In this document: positions 5,913 to 6,052 of the stretch, piece after piece
Layout: each line of letters opens with the position of its first letter
How positions within the stretch are numbered: position 1 is the stretch's first letter
From: Candidatus Hydrogenedentota bacterium
GTDB lineage: Bacteria; Hydrogenedentota; Hydrogenedentia; Hydrogenedentales; JAEUWI01
Direction of reading: 5' to 3'
DNA length: 6,052 bases
Assembly: GCA_030430835.1 (NCBI GenBank)
Contig: JAUIKJ010000195.1
Location: 1 to 6,052, forward strand
Translations under genes and position numbers: made by a program
Notes under the pieces: model-generated
Told to the model about the DNA's origin: nothing
Seen by the model: only the letters and a program-made list of their open reading frames with translations
The model's database searches: none

Positions 5913-6052
5913 TCAGTGCTCCCCGCGCCGCAGCGTGATCAATCCGATCTCCGGCGGCACGCCGAAGCGGACGGGCAGCACCGTCATGCCGACGCCACGC
6001 GAGACGATGACCGGACACTGTGGGCCATCGACCAGACCCCCGGCATACTTCG
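5913..6052 (-). CDS. Metallophosphoesterase, C-terminal fragment (5' part beyond window)
   Basis: Read on the minus strand from base 6050, the frame gives 45 residues before TGA at 5915-5913. The sequence contains VIVSRGVGMTVLPVRFGVPP followed by EIGLITLRRGEH. This pattern, YxxG followed by V-x-R-G-x-G and then LPVRFGxPPEIxLITL, is the usual C-terminal end of calcineurin-like (YkuE/UDP-diacylglucosamine-type) metallophosphoesterases. The catalytic metal-binding motifs would lie upstream, outside the window, so the activity cannot be confirmed. The gene converges on the Gfo/Idh/MocA gene, with 222 nt between the two stops. A calcineurin-like fold is the best fit, but with only 45 residues the family call stays provisional. 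Confidence 0.75.
   Translation of the reverse strand, partial: KYAGGLVDGPQCPVIVSRGVGMTVLPVRFGVPPEIGLITLRRGEH

Noticed and set aside
5800..6018. A 72-codon minus-strand frame near the right edge
   Set aside because: It runs through the palindromic repeat, lies in a different frame from the metallophosphoesterase-like C-terminus, and is Arg/Ala-rich with no motif.

Overview
The window is a GC-rich, densely coded stretch from a Gram-negative bacterium. The Gram-negative call rests on four things: a Na+-pumping NADH:quinone reductase subunit, a predicted lipoprotein, an LPS-type heptosyltransferase and a Tat-exported oxidoreductase. The last gene, a Tat-signal Gfo/Idh/MocA protein of about 470 residues with a VQKP motif, belongs to a subfamily that is much expanded in Planctomycetota, Verrucomicrobiota, Lentisphaerota and Hydrogenedentota. 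One of those lineages is my best guess for the source, but sequence reading alone does not settle it.

Layout, left to right. (1) nqrF, missing only the first dozen or so codons at the window edge. (2) apbE, an FAD:protein FMN transferase lipoprotein that overlaps the end of nqrF by 14 nt. (3) A waaF-type glycosyltransferase family 9 gene starting 20 nt after apbE. (4) A classical short-chain dehydrogenase/reductase gene starting 19 nt later. Genes 1-4 share a strand with minimal gaps and look like the tail of one transcription unit. (5) A 155-nt gap with a possible promoter and small overlapping hairpins. (6) The Gfo/Idh/MocA gene, with a consensus Shine-Dalgarno, followed 25 nt after its stop by a strong intrinsic terminator. 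(7) A short intergenic region with a single-copy palindrome of the widespread GTCATTCCCGCGAAGGCGGGAA type. (8) The 3' end of a converging minus-strand gene whose last 45 residues look like the C-terminus of a calcineurin-like metallophosphoesterase.

Functionally, nqrF and apbE belong together. NqrF is the NADH-oxidising flavin/2Fe-2S subunit of Na+-NQR, and ApbE attaches the covalent FMN groups that NqrB and NqrC need. The heptosyltransferase and SDR look like housekeeping genes that share the transcript without an obvious biochemical link. The Gfo/Idh/MocA gene appears to be its own unit, probably for periplasmic sugar or polyol oxidation-reduction.

I looked for an undescribed system and did not find a convincing one. 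There is no mobile element, CRISPR array, RNA gene or unexplained long coding region. The points most worth a second look are the alternative hairpins just upstream of the Gfo/Idh/MocA ribosome-binding site, the palindromic repeat, the absence of nqrM right after apbE, and the four-cysteine cluster in the heptosyltransferase.
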